Shown in pieces: positions 40,101 through 49,006 of a DNA stretch of 55,174 nucleotides. Positions within the stretch are counted from its first letter, which is position 1, and every line of letters begins with the position of its first letter. The stretch is from CALXOJ01 sp034120015. Its GTDB lineage: Bacteria > Spirochaetota > Spirochaetia > JAFGXN01. The stretch lies in NCBI GenBank assembly GCA_034120015.1, contig JAXEIF010000020.1, positions 1 through 55,174 on the forward strand, read 5' to 3'. The notes beneath the pieces were generated by a model. It worked only from the letters and a program-made list of their open reading frames with translations, ran no database searches and was not told the origin of the DNA. Made by a program: the position numbers and the translations under genes.

Positions 40101-42287
40101 TCAGTTTTTGTATGTGACGGAAAGATCGTCGATGCGAACTTCTTTCTGATCACTGCCGGTTCTCAAATTACCGCTATCACCGTCCGTAACATCACTCCAA
40201 ACACGAACCCCGACAGGCATTTTCCAAACCTGCAGAGAAACTGTGTTGTCGGCATCGGGGGTATAATCGAATGTATAAGTCTGCCATCCGGCCGATTTTA
40301 CCGTTTCGAAATCTTTACAGACATTTTCGTTGCCGACACGGACGAAAACATCGGCTTTCGATCCTTCAGCACGGTAAATCCGGACACTGATCTGATATTC
40401 GACTCCGGCGGTAATGCCGAATTCCGGACTCCTTAAGCGTACGGCCGTTTCGGCCGCATCGCCGTGATCCCAAAATTCTTTATAGACGGAAGTATCATGC
40501 ATAATAAACTCACCGCCAGAAACAGAGATAATGTTTTCGGTTAAATGACCGATCGTTCCTTCGGGAAGGTAGCTGTATATTGTATTTGCTGTTAACCCTG
40601 TTTTTTCTTCCAACGTCCATGTATTCTTATACTTTTTCCAAACCAAACGATAATCTGCCGTATAAGGATTCCACTTTCCGTTATTCGAAAAATCGGTACA
40701 GACTCCCGATAAATCGGGGTAAACCAGAATTTTTTTTGTCAGCGTTTCAAATCCGTCGAGAGTGGAAATCTTAACACTCACATCCGTTTCCTGTACAACG
40801 GTATTCCCCATTTTGACGAGCACGGTACACGACGAACCGTATCCCGTAACCTCGCCGTTCGGAACCGACCATTCATAGGAGTATGACGTATCCAATCCTT
40901 CGGGGACTTCCGGAGGCCGAATTCCCTGAACTTCAACCGTAAAAAGGCTTTTATCGACAGCGTACCGGGATGTAGTGACAATATCGGCATTATCTATATT
41001 CGGTAAGAAAACAGTTTTCACTTTCCGCTCGACGGTTGTTGTCTGACCGGCCGCATCCGTTACGGAATAGGTAACAATCCATTCGCCACGTTTCGTAAAA
41101 TCGATGGCCGACTCATCCACAAGACAGTAAGATGTGAGATCGCCGTCAAAATTATCTGTTGCCTCATAACCCGGATCGACAAAAGTACGGGTTCGATTAA
41201 TATCAATAACAATATCGCCGTCTTTAAGGGTGATGACAGGCGGTTCAATAGGAACATGACCTTCCACGGCAGCCGACAACACCCCTTTTTCGGTTTCGCT
41301 TTTCACTGCCTGTATTTTATAAAAGTATTTTTTTTCTTTCAGGTTTCCGCTGCTTTTTGTGTCGGCATACTCCGTACCGGAGGAAACATCGGCCAAAACG
41401 ACATAATTTCCCTCAACATCATCTTCAGCCCGAAAAATACGAACCGGACAGTTCACTGCTTCCCAAGTCAGCAAAACCTGTTCGGGATCGGTTGTCGAGG
41501 CGTGCAATCCCTGTACAGCAGGCACGGTAGGATCGGCCAAATATCCTCCGGCGGCAACAGACAGGACACTGGAAACAGGTTCGTCCCCGGGATCCGATAC
41601 CGCACCGACAGACTGAACCCGGTAGTAATAATTTTTCCCAGAAGTCAGTGTCTGACTTGTATCTTCAAACCGAGTTTGATCCGTTTCGATGCAAACATTC
41701 GATTCCGAAATTTCCAACATCGACACACCTTCCGCCTCGGTCTCGAAACGTAATACCCGGTACTCTGCGGCAGTCGGAACGGAATCCCAGGAAACGACGA
41801 TTCGATCCGAATAACTGCCTTGAGAAGCCGTTACCACCGACGGAGGAACCACTTCCCCGTTTTGCAGATAACAACGGCCTACAACAGCTGCTGTCAGAGA
41901 CGATTCTACATTTTCCAGATTCACCGATGATATTTTATAATAATATGAAACGCCCGATTTCAGAGGAAAAATCGAACCGTTATCCGAAAACACGGTCTCG
42001 GACACTTCGGAAAGCAACTCGAATCCGGTTTCGCTCTCTTCCGAACGGTAAATTCGATAACCGGATGCGGAAACCACTTTCGACCATGTCAAATCAATCT
42101 TATCAACTCCGTTTTGAGTAGCCGAAACAGTCAAAGGCGGAACCACTTTATCGTATTGAGGCGGTACATACACCTCTTCTTCGACGTGTTCCGCGTTTAA
42201 TGTTTCGCCGAAAAAAGGACTCTGACAGGAATCCGTTACCCCCAAAAAAATTAACCCCATCGGCAAGCCAATTAAAAACTTTTTCAT
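40101..42287 (-). CDS. FN3 / DUF5011 lipoprotein with probable carbohydrate-binding C-terminus
   Basis: A 728-residue exported protein with a relaxed lipobox (TDSC, Cys at about 21). Three FN3-like modules (about 45-345) have strands such as KIDLTWSKV and RIVVSWDSV. A DUF5011/HYR-like Ig domain (about 350-430) starts PVITLKDGDIVIDI and includes YEATDNFDGDLTSY and VTYSVTDAAGQ. A PKD-like stretch follows, and a C-terminal jelly-roll (about 590-728) resembles CBM4/9 modules, with WQTYTFDYTPDADNTVSLQVW and a closing VRIDDLSVTYKN. No catalytic domain is evident. It is probably a surface adhesin or glycan-binding protein, cotranscribed with its neighbours. Confidence 0.75.
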   Translation of the reverse strand: MKKFLIGLPMGLIFLGVTDSCQSPFFGETLNAEHVEEEVYVPPQYDKVVPPLTVSATQNGVDKIDLTWSKVVSASGYRIYRSEESETGFELLSEVSETVFSDNGSIFPLKSGVSYYYKISSVNLENVESSLTAAVVGRCYLQNGEVVPPSVVTASQGSYSDRIVVSWDSVPTAAEYRVLRFETEAEGVSMLEISESNVCIETDQTRFEDTSQTLTSGKNYYYRVQSVGAVSDPGDEPVSSVLSVAAGGYLADPTVPAVQGLHASTTDPEQVLLTWEAVNCPVRIFRAEDDVEGNYVVLADVSSGTEYADTKSSGNLKEKKYFYKIQAVKSETEKGVLSAAVEGHVPIEPPVITLKDGDIVIDINRTRTFVDPGYEATDNFDGDLTSYCLVDESAIDFTKRGEWIVTYSVTDAAGQTTTVERKVKTVFLPNIDNADIVTTSRYAVDKSLFTVEVQGIRPPEVPEGLDTSYSYEWSVPNGEVTGYGSSCTVLVKMGNTVVQETDVSVKISTLDGFETLTKKILVYPDLSGVCTDFSNNGKWNPYTADYRLVWKKYKNTWTLEEKTGLTANTIYSYLPEGTIGHLTENIISVSGGEFIMHDTSVYKEFWDHGDAAETAVRLRSPEFGITAGVEYQISVRIYRAEGSKADVFVRVGNENVCKDFETVKSAGWQTYTFDYTPDADNTVSLQVWKMPVGVRVWSDVTDGDSGNLRTGSDQKEVRIDDLSVTYKN

Positions 42288-42314
42288 ACCATCACCTCTT
42301 CCTCGGAAAGTCTT

Positions 42315-42743
42315 TTACTCCGCGCTTTCTTCGAGAACGTAAGTGTCTTCCGAATCCGAAACCGGTTTCAGATTCAAATACCTCTTTTTGTCTTTTTCCG
42401 AAAAAGAAAACCAGAAGGCAACATTTTTGGCTTCACTATCCGAACCTGCGGCAAACTGCAAAACAACCGTTGCCCGGGAGGCGGGATCGGTCAGTGAATC
42501 ATTCAGATAAACGGAATAGGTTCCCGTCCGATTACTTTTTTCCAAATTTTCCTGTTTTTCAATCCATGTAAAAGATTCGGAACTTTTATCGAATGTTAAT
42601 GTCAGTGTTACCGTTTCTCCGGAAGACGTCCTGTATGATTCGATCCATATACCGTCCAGCATTCCGACCACGGCCTGAATCTGACAGCCGGAAACAATCA
42701 TCAGCAAAACAATCAGTACTGTAAGAAAGCGTTTTGAAATCAT
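42315..42743 (-). CDS. Small lipoprotein, lipocalin-like beta protein
   Basis: A 142-residue lipoprotein with lipobox IVSGC. The mature part reads as a short beta-barrel-like fold: GIWIESYRTSSGETVTLTLTF, given here as GIWIESYRTSSGE and VTLTLTF, followed by FTWIEKQENLEKSNRTGTYS. This is reminiscent of small lipocalin-like domains of the DUF5640 kind. The start at 42743 is preferred because AGGGG lies 5 nt upstream; a GTG two codons earlier overlaps that site. A good promoter is directly upstream, and the 728-residue protein gene follows after 27 nt, so this is the first gene of a three-gene unit. Confidence 0.65.
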   Translation of the reverse strand: MISKRFLTVLIVLLMIVSGCQIQAVVGMLDGIWIESYRTSSGETVTLTLTFDKSSESFTWIEKQENLEKSNRTGTYSVYLNDSLTDPASRATVVLQFAAGSDSEAKNVAFWFSFSEKDKKRYLNLKPVSDSEDTYVLEESAE

Positions 42744-42761
42744 AAACACCCCTGTGAAATC

Positions 42762-42790
42762 AGAATAACGGAGTTACGGCAAAATGTCAA
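42762..42790 (-). promoter_or_regulatory. Promoter of the three-gene lipoprotein unit (TTGACA-N17-TATTCT)
   Basis: On the reverse strand TTGACA is at 42790-42785 and TATTCT at 42767-42762, with a 17-bp spacer. The leader to the ATG at 42743 would be about 12 nt. It separates the 461-residue protein gene from the following three genes. Confidence 0.7.
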
Positions 42791-42838
42791 TGAAACCGCT
42801 CAAATTCTGAACTTTTTATTCTATTTTTAATATAATTT

Positions 42839-44224
42839 TCATTTTCTGAGCCGTAAAAGGCGGGAATCTGTCTGTTCCCGGTCATAATCCCAGGCAAAAA
42901 TCGACTGAGAAACAACAGCTCCGTTCTTTTTCCGGCGGACGATATAAAACGAACCCCTGCCCGGTTCATCGGGATTCTGACCGGGACCTTTCTTCCCGCT
43001 GTAAAAAAACCGGGTCTGCTGGGTGGCCGAATAAAAAGGGGAACCGGGGGTATACGGCAGCTTGGCATTTCGGTTTCCGATTTTTAGATGAAATTCCACT
43101 TCTCCGGAATAAATTCCTTCGACAAGAACCACACCGATCAAATCGCCGACTTTTGTGTTGTTGATATTGGTAATTTTTTCGGGACCTACCAGTGAACGAT
43201 GCATGCGCTTCTTATCTGTCGTAAGAGTCAAATCGTAATCCCGGTATTTTTGATATATCAGAGTGACATCCGCCAGCATTTTCCGCAGACTGAATTCGCA
43301 GTCATAATAAAGCCATCCCTGAGGCGGATTTTTCGGCTCATTGACAAAAAGGGCATTATCGTTTTTTGTATCGTCCTCGACCGCGTCAAAACCGTTCGGT
43401 GCCGTTCCGCCTCTGTGAATCAGATTCAGTTTAAACTGAGAACGCTCGACCGTCATCAGAACCTCATCAAGAAACTCTCTGTCCGAAACGGAACGGAATC
43501 CTCCTATGGTCGCAAAATCGGAAAGCCGTTCTTTGCCGTCAGGCAGGGTATACGTGTACTGAACCGTATACCGGTTGATACCGGGGGCGGCATCGTTATC
43601 GGAAACCTCGTCCCACGGCGAATTCCGGCAAATATAAGCCGGCGAAGTGTATTTCCGGTTCGGATTAAGGGCATAACAAAGCGAATCTTCGTAATTAAAC
43701 GGAACGGAAGAATGTTCGCTGACAACATGATTACCGTACTGAGGCCCATAAGCTTCCTTTAAACGGTAAACCGGCTGATAATACGGACGGGAAACAGAGA
43801 TATTGACCTTCAGATAAGAAGGCCGGTTTTTCATCCGTAACAGAACATTATTGCGCGGGCCCGGAATAACCTCGACCTGCGGCTGAGGTATCACACCGCC
43901 GACACCGCACTGTCTTCGACTCTGGTAAACCTGCCCTCCCGGCGTTACAGCCCGCACCGTATACCAGAAAGCCGTTCCGGGCGAAACGGACGTATCGCTG
44001 TACGTTACAGACGAAACCCCTCCCGGCGTCAGAAGCTTTTGCGCCCCGTTTCCCGCAATCCGGTATACATAATATTTTAAACCTTCCGATGAAATCGAAG
44101 AAGAATGCCATTTCAACTCAACCTTATCCGGATACCGGAACACCGATGCAGTCAATCCGATTTCCTGCGGATAAAGAGACAAAACGGAAAACATAAACAT
44201 CAGCAATAAAACTTTATTGCGCAT
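42839..44224 (-). CDS. Exported FN3-like protein with the cluster's unassigned C-terminal domain
   Basis: A 461-residue exported protein with a Sec signal peptide (about 1-19). One FN3-like module (about 22-115) begins TASVFRYPDKVELKWHS. The remainder (about 120-461) matches, by eye, the C-terminal part of the 771-residue protein at the other end of the cluster: RPSY against KPSY, YTVQYTYTLPD against YTVYYGFDIPE, DREFLDEVLMTVERSQ against NEEFLINALRVIDFSQ, GIYSGEVEFHLKI against GMYSGKITFKLTI, and FAWDYDRE against LAWDIDRK. No lipobox Cys. Function unknown; surface or periplasmic location is inferred. It is divergent from the tRNA-fMet gene. Confidence 0.72.
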   Translation of the reverse strand: MRNKVLLLMFMFSVLSLYPQEIGLTASVFRYPDKVELKWHSSSISSEGLKYYVYRIAGNGAQKLLTPGGVSSVTYSDTSVSPGTAFWYTVRAVTPGGQVYQSRRQCGVGGVIPQPQVEVIPGPRNNVLLRMKNRPSYLKVNISVSRPYYQPVYRLKEAYGPQYGNHVVSEHSSVPFNYEDSLCYALNPNRKYTSPAYICRNSPWDEVSDNDAAPGINRYTVQYTYTLPDGKERLSDFATIGGFRSVSDREFLDEVLMTVERSQFKLNLIHRGGTAPNGFDAVEDDTKNDNALFVNEPKNPPQGWLYYDCEFSLRKMLADVTLIYQKYRDYDLTLTTDKKRMHRSLVGPEKITNINNTKVGDLIGVVLVEGIYSGEVEFHLKIGNRNAKLPYTPGSPFYSATQQTRFFYSGKKGPGQNPDEPGRGSFYIVRRKKNGAVVSQSIFAWDYDREQTDSRLLRLRK

Positions 44225-44302
44225 TTAAAAATGATAAACGAAAGCAAAGAAAAAAGCAAGCAGATTCTTAACCATATTAAACATCTTTTTTTGACAAAAA
44301 GG

Positions 44303-44331
44303 TTGACACTTTTTTTCCGATATGGTAACTT
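44303..44331 (+). promoter_or_regulatory. Promoter of tRNA-fMet (TTGACA-N17-TAACTT)
   Basis: TTGACA at 44303-44308 and TAACTT at 44326-44331 have a 17-bp spacer; the tRNA begins 11 nt after the -10 box. A second TTGACA at 44291-44296 lies just upstream. Confidence 0.7.
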
Positions 44332-44341
44332 AAATCAACAT

Positions 44342-44414
44342 CGCAGGGTGGAGCAGTTGGAAGCTCGTCGGGCTCATAACCCGAAGGCCGCAAGTTCGAG
44401 TCTTGCCCCTGCTA
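44342..44414 (+). tRNA. Initiator tRNA-fMet (CAT)
   Basis: A full cloverleaf is present: acceptor GCAGGG/CCCTGC, D arm GAGC/GCTC, anticodon arm TCGGG-CTCATAA-CCCGA and T arm GCAAG-TTCGAGT-CTTGC. The anticodon is CAT. Three consecutive G-C pairs in the anticodon stem and a non-Watson-Crick 1-72 pair (C1-U72) mark it as the initiator. E. coli has C1-A72. The 3' end reads A-TCA, so CCA is not encoded and must be added. Confidence 0.93.
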
Positions 44415-44416
44415 TC

Positions 44417-44447
44417 AAAGGGAGGATTTTTCAATCCTCCCTTTTTT
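44417..44447 (+). terminator. Terminator after tRNA-fMet
   Basis: GGGAGGATT and AATCCTCCC form a 9-bp stem around TTTC, extended by AAA/TTT pairs and ended by six T. It begins 3 nt after the tRNA. Confidence 0.93.
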
Positions 44448-44458
44448 GGTAAAGAACA

Positions 44459-45172
44459 ATGGCTGCCGAATTTAAAAACGACTGGGGACCGTTACTGGCT
44501 TCGGAATTTCAAAAAGACTACTATTTAAATCTCCGCCGGTTTCTGATTGACGAATACCGCACGCAAACCGTTTATCCCGATAAACATGATATTTTCAACG
44601 CCCTGCATGCCACCGCATACAAAGATGTCAAAGCAGTCATCCTGGGGCAGGACCCGTATCACGGCCCCGGACAGGCACACGGCCTCTGTTTCTCGGTTCA
44701 GCCGGGCATTCCGGCTCCGCCGTCGCTGCTCAATATTTTTAAAGAATTGAGCAGCGATTTGGGATTGAAAATCCCAAACCACGGCTGTCTGCAGCCGTGG
44801 GCGGCGCAGGGGGTACTATTGCTCAATACCGTTCTGACGGTCCGAGCCGGATTACCCAATTCCCACAAAACAGCCGGCTGGATTCCGTTTACAGATCATA
44901 TTATTTCTCTTCTAAATAATCGCGAAGATCCGATTGTTTTTATTTTATGGGGACGCAACGCCATCGACAAACGCAAACTGATTACAGCCAAACATCACGC
45001 CATACTCACCGCCCCCCATCCGAGCCCCCTTTCGGCTTTTTCCGGATTTTTCGGCAGCCGTCCGTTTTCCAAAACCAATGCCATTCTTTCCGGATGGGGG
45101 AAAGAACCGATCAATTGGAGTCTGCCGCCGGTTTCGGAAATCAGTCTCAGACCGGCATCCCCTCTTGACTAA
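44459..45172 (+). CDS. ung: Uracil-DNA glycosylase
   Basis: A 237-residue family 1 UDG, which removes uracil from DNA. The catalytic water-activating motif GQDPYHGPGQAHGLCFSV has D65. LLNTVLTV and HPSPLSAFSGFFG provide the remaining uracil- and DNA-binding loops. Length is normal. No strong SD precedes the ATG. It lies 12 nt after the tRNA terminator, with no promoter in that gap, so it probably relies on read-through from the tRNA promoter and low-level translation. Confidence 0.94.
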   Translation: MAAEFKNDWGPLLASEFQKDYYLNLRRFLIDEYRTQTVYPDKHDIFNALHATAYKDVKAVILGQDPYHGPGQAHGLCFSVQPGIPAPPSLLNIFKELSSDLGLKIPNHGCLQPWAAQGVLLLNTVLTVRAGLPNSHKTAGWIPFTDHIISLLNNREDPIVFILWGRNAIDKRKLITAKHHAILTAPHPSPLSAFSGFFGSRPFSKTNAILSGWGKEPINWSLPPVSEISLRPASPLD

Positions 45173-45193
45173 GCTTCCGATTTGTATGATAAT
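45165..45193 (+). promoter_or_regulatory. Promoter of the AGE epimerase unit (TTGACT-N17-GATAAT)
   Basis: TTGACT at 45165-45170 overlaps the end of ung, and GATAAT at 45188-45193 follows after 17 bp. AGAGG just before the next ATG is the SD site. Confidence 0.6.
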
Positions 45194-45213
45194 CCCTTAA
45201 AGAGGACACAAAA

Positions 45214-46419
45214 ATGGGCAATAAGTGGAAAAAACAGGCCGATTTTTATAAAAAAGATTTAATCGAAAATATTCTTCCGTTTTGGTTCAATAACGGAATC
45301 GATCTCAAACGCGGCGGTGTCAACGATTACCTGGACCGCGACGGAAGTCACCTCTCCGACGAAAAGGGCGGGTGGTTTCAGGGCCGTACGGCATGGACTT
45401 ATTCTTTTGTTTACAATAACATTGATAAAGACGAACGCTGGCTGAAAGCCGCCAAAGCGTGCGCCGACTTTCTGCGCACCAAATGCCGCCGGGAAAGCGA
45501 CGGCCGCTATTACTTTCGCCTTTCGGGCGACGGCGAGCCGATTATCATGCGCCGGTACGTTTTTGCCGAAGGATTCGCCGCCATCGGTTTGGCCGAATAC
45601 GCCAAAGCCTCCGGCGATAAAAGTGCTCTCGAAGATGCAATCAAAGCAGTCGAAACAATGGAGTACTACGCAGACAAGACCGAGCCGAAAATCAATCCCG
45701 ACTATATTCACCTGCGCGGTCACTCAATGACCATGATTGTCATCAACATTTATCAGGTTCTGCGTGAAATTACGGGCGATACCGAAACATGGACAAAAAA
45801 AATCGATAAACAGATTGACGAACTTTTCAAATATTTCATCAAACCGGAACGCCAAGCGTTGATGGAAACCGTTAAAGAAGACGGTTCTCTTTGGGATACT
45901 CCCGCCGGCCGGACGCTGAACCCGGGGCACGCCATCGAAACGGCATGGTTTATCCTCGAAGAGGCGCGTTACCGCAAAGACCGCGCTCTGGCCGAACGGA
46001 TTCTGCCGGTATTGAAATGGTCACAGGAACGGGGATGGGATAAAAAATACGGCGGTCTCTACTCTTTTCTCGATGTCGAAGGAAAACCGGCGGCGCCGAT
46101 TGAATGGGAAATGAAGTACTGGTGGCCGATGTGCGAAATGATTTATGCCAACCTTTTGGCTTACTATCTCACCGGAGACCGGTATTACGAAAAATGGTAC
46201 GACAAAGCCCGCAAATGGGCTTACAAACATTTTCCGGATAAAAAATACGGCGAATGGTTCGGCTATCTGCGCCGCGACGGATCGGTGTCCAATCTTGTGA
46301 AAGGAAATCACTTTAAAGGACCGTTTCACATTCCCCGCATGGAAGCCAAATGTTATCTGCTTTCGGATATTATGAGCCGAAATCAGTATTTTGATTGGAG
46401 CAAACAGGAGTCCCGGTGA
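45214..46419 (+). CDS. AGE family epimerase/isomerase
   Basis: A 401-residue (alpha/alpha)6-barrel protein of the N-acylglucosamine 2-epimerase / mannose isomerase / cellobiose 2-epimerase superfamily. Recognisable segments are GGWFQGRTAWTYSFVYN, YFRLSGDGEPI, LNPGHAIETAWFILEEA with the catalytic His region, and KGNHFKGPFHIPRMEAKC near the end. The last is shared with N-acylglucosamine 2-epimerase (renin-binding-protein-like) members, so interconversion of GlcNAc and ManNAc is the best guess. It is coupled to the following solute-binding lipoprotein by a GTGA overlap. Confidence 0.85.
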   Translation: MGNKWKKQADFYKKDLIENILPFWFNNGIDLKRGGVNDYLDRDGSHLSDEKGGWFQGRTAWTYSFVYNNIDKDERWLKAAKACADFLRTKCRRESDGRYYFRLSGDGEPIIMRRYVFAEGFAAIGLAEYAKASGDKSALEDAIKAVETMEYYADKTEPKINPDYIHLRGHSMTMIVINIYQVLREITGDTETWTKKIDKQIDELFKYFIKPERQALMETVKEDGSLWDTPAGRTLNPGHAIETAWFILEEARYRKDRALAERILPVLKWSQERGWDKKYGGLYSFLDVEGKPAAPIEWEMKYWWPMCEMIYANLLAYYLTGDRYYEKWYDKARKWAYKHFPDKKYGEWFGYLRRDGSVSNLVKGNHFKGPFHIPRMEAKCYLLSDIMSRNQYFDWSKQESR

Positions 46420-47651
46420 AATCATTCCGTTTTCGGATATTTATCTGGCTGACGATTCTGCTTTGCGGATCATGCCGCTCTTCTTTACCGCTGATGATTC
46501 TGACGGACGCACCCGAAATGGTTGCCTATGCGGAACTGTTTAATGCCGCCGACTCCGGGATTAAAGCTTATGTTACATACAGCGCATCACCGGAAGCGGA
46601 ACTGCGGCAAAACCCGGAACGTTACGACTTGATTTTTGCTTCATCAATTCTCGACAGAGAGCTGATCGAATCCTTTCATAATCTGGGATCACTTGTCAGC
46701 CGCAATAAAATTGCCGGTTCGGAACTTTATCCCCACCTTTTGGAATCATATCGGAATCAGGGCCGATATCCCGTTATCCCGGCGGCGTTTGATCTGCATA
46801 TTTTTATGACAAAAGCAGTTGCCAAGGACCGCAAACAGTTAACGATATCTTTCGAAGAAATCATGGAATCCAACAAAGATTTCTCGGTTTTCCGGAACGG
46901 CAGTTATTCGAAAATGGCATTTTCGCCGATGTGGAGTACCAATCTTTTTTACCACTACCTCGAGAATAAGAATTGCGAAATTTCTTCATGGGGGAAGGAA
47001 TCCCTGAATATCAATACGGATAAAATGATTTCTCTTCTGAGCGAATTTAAAAACCGTTACAGAAGCGCATTTCCCCTGGAAAATTCCCGGGCCGAAAAAG
47101 TTTTTCGGGAAAAATACCTGTACGACCATTATGCCAACCTGCTTCTTTCCGGCAGAATTCTTTATTACGATACGGAATTCAGTCACTGGATCAAAATGCA
47201 GAAAACGGAAAGAGATCAATTCGATTTTTACTATTTTTGCGAAGACGGGAAAATGACGACGAAACCGAACGTTGTTTTTTTCGCTATTCCGAAAACGTCG
47301 GATCAGAAAAGAAAAGCCGGAAAATTTATCAGGTGGTTTTTTGCAAAAGAGACGCAGACAGCACTGATTACGGAAAGCGAAAAAGTGTGGCTGAATTCGT
47401 TCGGAATTGCCGGCCGTCTTTCATCGGTTATCGAAACAAACGAATCGGCACTGTGTACGCTTTATCCGGATCTGGTGTTTCATTTACCGAATCCGGAACT
47501 GATTTACGGACCGGGACCGAAGCCGATCGGCTGGGAACAGTTAACCGGGCAGATTTTCGATCCGTGGGTCGAGCAAAATCTTCATTCCGAAACAATATCG
47601 GCTTACCCTGCCGAAGCGGTACAGTTATGGTTTGCCGAACATCGACAGTAA
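46416..47651 (+). CDS. Extracellular solute-binding lipoprotein (ABC type, orphan)
   Basis: A 411-residue lipoprotein with lipobox LLCGSC and the fold pattern of family 1 solute-binding proteins: an initial LMILTDAPEMVAYAELFNA, then YDLIFASS, YPVIPAAFDLHIFM and, late, VVFFAIPKTSDQKRKAGKFI. These typically bind sugars. The start is the GTG at 46416, overlapping the epimerase stop (GTGA) with CAGGAG upstream; the longer TTG start is less likely. No permease or ATPase gene is adjacent, so it either uses a transporter encoded elsewhere or acts as a sensor. Confidence 0.75.
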   Translation: MKSFRFRIFIWLTILLCGSCRSSLPLMILTDAPEMVAYAELFNAADSGIKAYVTYSASPEAELRQNPERYDLIFASSILDRELIESFHNLGSLVSRNKIAGSELYPHLLESYRNQGRYPVIPAAFDLHIFMTKAVAKDRKQLTISFEEIMESNKDFSVFRNGSYSKMAFSPMWSTNLFYHYLENKNCEISSWGKESLNINTDKMISLLSEFKNRYRSAFPLENSRAEKVFREKYLYDHYANLLLSGRILYYDTEFSHWIKMQKTERDQFDFYYFCEDGKMTTKPNVVFFAIPKTSDQKRKAGKFIRWFFAKETQTALITESEKVWLNSFGIAGRLSSVIETNESALCTLYPDLVFHLPNPELIYGPGPKPIGWEQLTGQIFDPWVEQNLHSETISAYPAEAVQLWFAEHRQ

Positions 47652-47685
47652 ATAACGGTTTCTTATATATATAACGGAGGGATTC

Positions 47686-48990
47686 ATGATAAAAGATTGT
47701 TTTACGGTTGCCGTAGTCGGATGCGGTATTGTGGGTGGCGGAACCGCTAAAATTTTGTACGAACAGGCTGCCGATATTCAAAACCGGACCGGAATCGATT
47801 TCCGGCTCAAATATGTATGCGATATCCGTTTCGACAACGCCCGGGCACTCGGATTACCCGAATCTCTTTTTGTGTCCGACTACAAAACAGTCTGCGCCGA
47901 CTGCGAGGTCGATGCGGTTGTCGAACTGATCGGCGGAAAGACGCTGGCTAAAACGGTTATTGAAGAAGCACTGAAAAACGGGAAATCGGTGGTTACAGCC
48001 AACAAGGCTCTGCTGGCCGCATACGGTACCGGACTCTTTAAGCTGGCACGCGAAAACGGTGCCGCGGTGGCGTTCGAGGCAAGCTGTGTCGGCGGAGTCC
48101 CGATTATCCGTACCCTCTACGACGGATTACTGGCAAACAATATCCAGTCCTTCATCGGTATCATTAACGGAACATGTAACTATATTCTTTCGGCAATGAT
48201 TTCCGAAAAGAAGGATTATGATACTGTTTTAAAAGAGGCTCAAAAAGCCGGTCTGGCGGAAGCCGATCCGACTTTGGATGTAACCGGTTACGACTCGGCC
48301 CATAAACTGGCTATTTTATCATCGCTGGCATTTTCGACCGATACCGACTTGGAAGCAATTCCCGTCGAAGGAATTGATAAACTGGATTTGTTTGATATTA
48401 ATATGGCCGACGAAATGGGTTACACGATCAAACTGCTGGCCATTGCCCAAAAAACAAATGACGGCATTTCACTTTGTGTCCGTCCCTCCTTTATCAGAAA
48501 AGATCATCCTCTGGCATGGGTTTCAGGCAGTTTTAACGCCGTCAGTGTTTATGCCAATAATCTCGGTCATTCCATGTATTACGGACAGGGAGCCGGCAGT
48601 CTGCCGACCGCATCGGCTGTTGTGTCCGATATTATTTCTCTGGCACTCGGATATAAAGAAACCCGTTTCGATCCCCTTCGTATCTGGCCGGATAAAAACA
48701 GCCGCCTGCCGCAACTGCCTTTGGACCGCTACAGCAGCCGCTACTATCTGCGGCTGGATGTCGAAGACAAAACAGGAGTGTTGGCTCAGGTTACGCATGT
48801 ATTGGGGAAAAACAAAATCGGCATTACCGAGGCTGTTCAGAAAGACCCCCAACCGCAGCGCCCTGTTTCGCTTGTCCTGACAACTCACCGGACAACGGAA
48901 GCAGCCATCCGTCAGGCTGTCTCGGAACTGCAGCAGATTCCCGAAATCGCAAAGGTTATTACCCTCAGTATTGTTGATGAAACAGAATAA
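47686..48990 (+). CDS. hom: Homoserine dehydrogenase
   Basis: A 434-residue NAD(P)-dependent enzyme reducing aspartate-semialdehyde to homoserine. The Rossmann motif VVGCGIVGGGTA is at the N-terminus, followed by VTANKALLA, the catalytic domain with GIINGTCNYILSAM and EADPTLDVTGYDSAHKL, and a C-terminal ACT domain (about 355-434) for allosteric feedback, probably by threonine. It lies 34 nt after the lipoprotein gene and 16 nt before glgP, with GGAGGG as SD. Confidence 0.95.
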   Translation: MIKDCFTVAVVGCGIVGGGTAKILYEQAADIQNRTGIDFRLKYVCDIRFDNARALGLPESLFVSDYKTVCADCEVDAVVELIGGKTLAKTVIEEALKNGKSVVTANKALLAAYGTGLFKLARENGAAVAFEASCVGGVPIIRTLYDGLLANNIQSFIGIINGTCNYILSAMISEKKDYDTVLKEAQKAGLAEADPTLDVTGYDSAHKLAILSSLAFSTDTDLEAIPVEGIDKLDLFDINMADEMGYTIKLLAIAQKTNDGISLCVRPSFIRKDHPLAWVSGSFNAVSVYANNLGHSMYYGQGAGSLPTASAVVSDIISLALGYKETRFDPLRIWPDKNSRLPQLPLDRYSSRYYLRLDVEDKTGVLAQVTHVLGKNKIGITEAVQKDPQPQRPVSLVLTTHRTTEAAIRQAVSELQQIPEIAKVITLSIVDETE

Positions 48991-49006
48991 AAAGGAGAAC
49001 TGTCAC

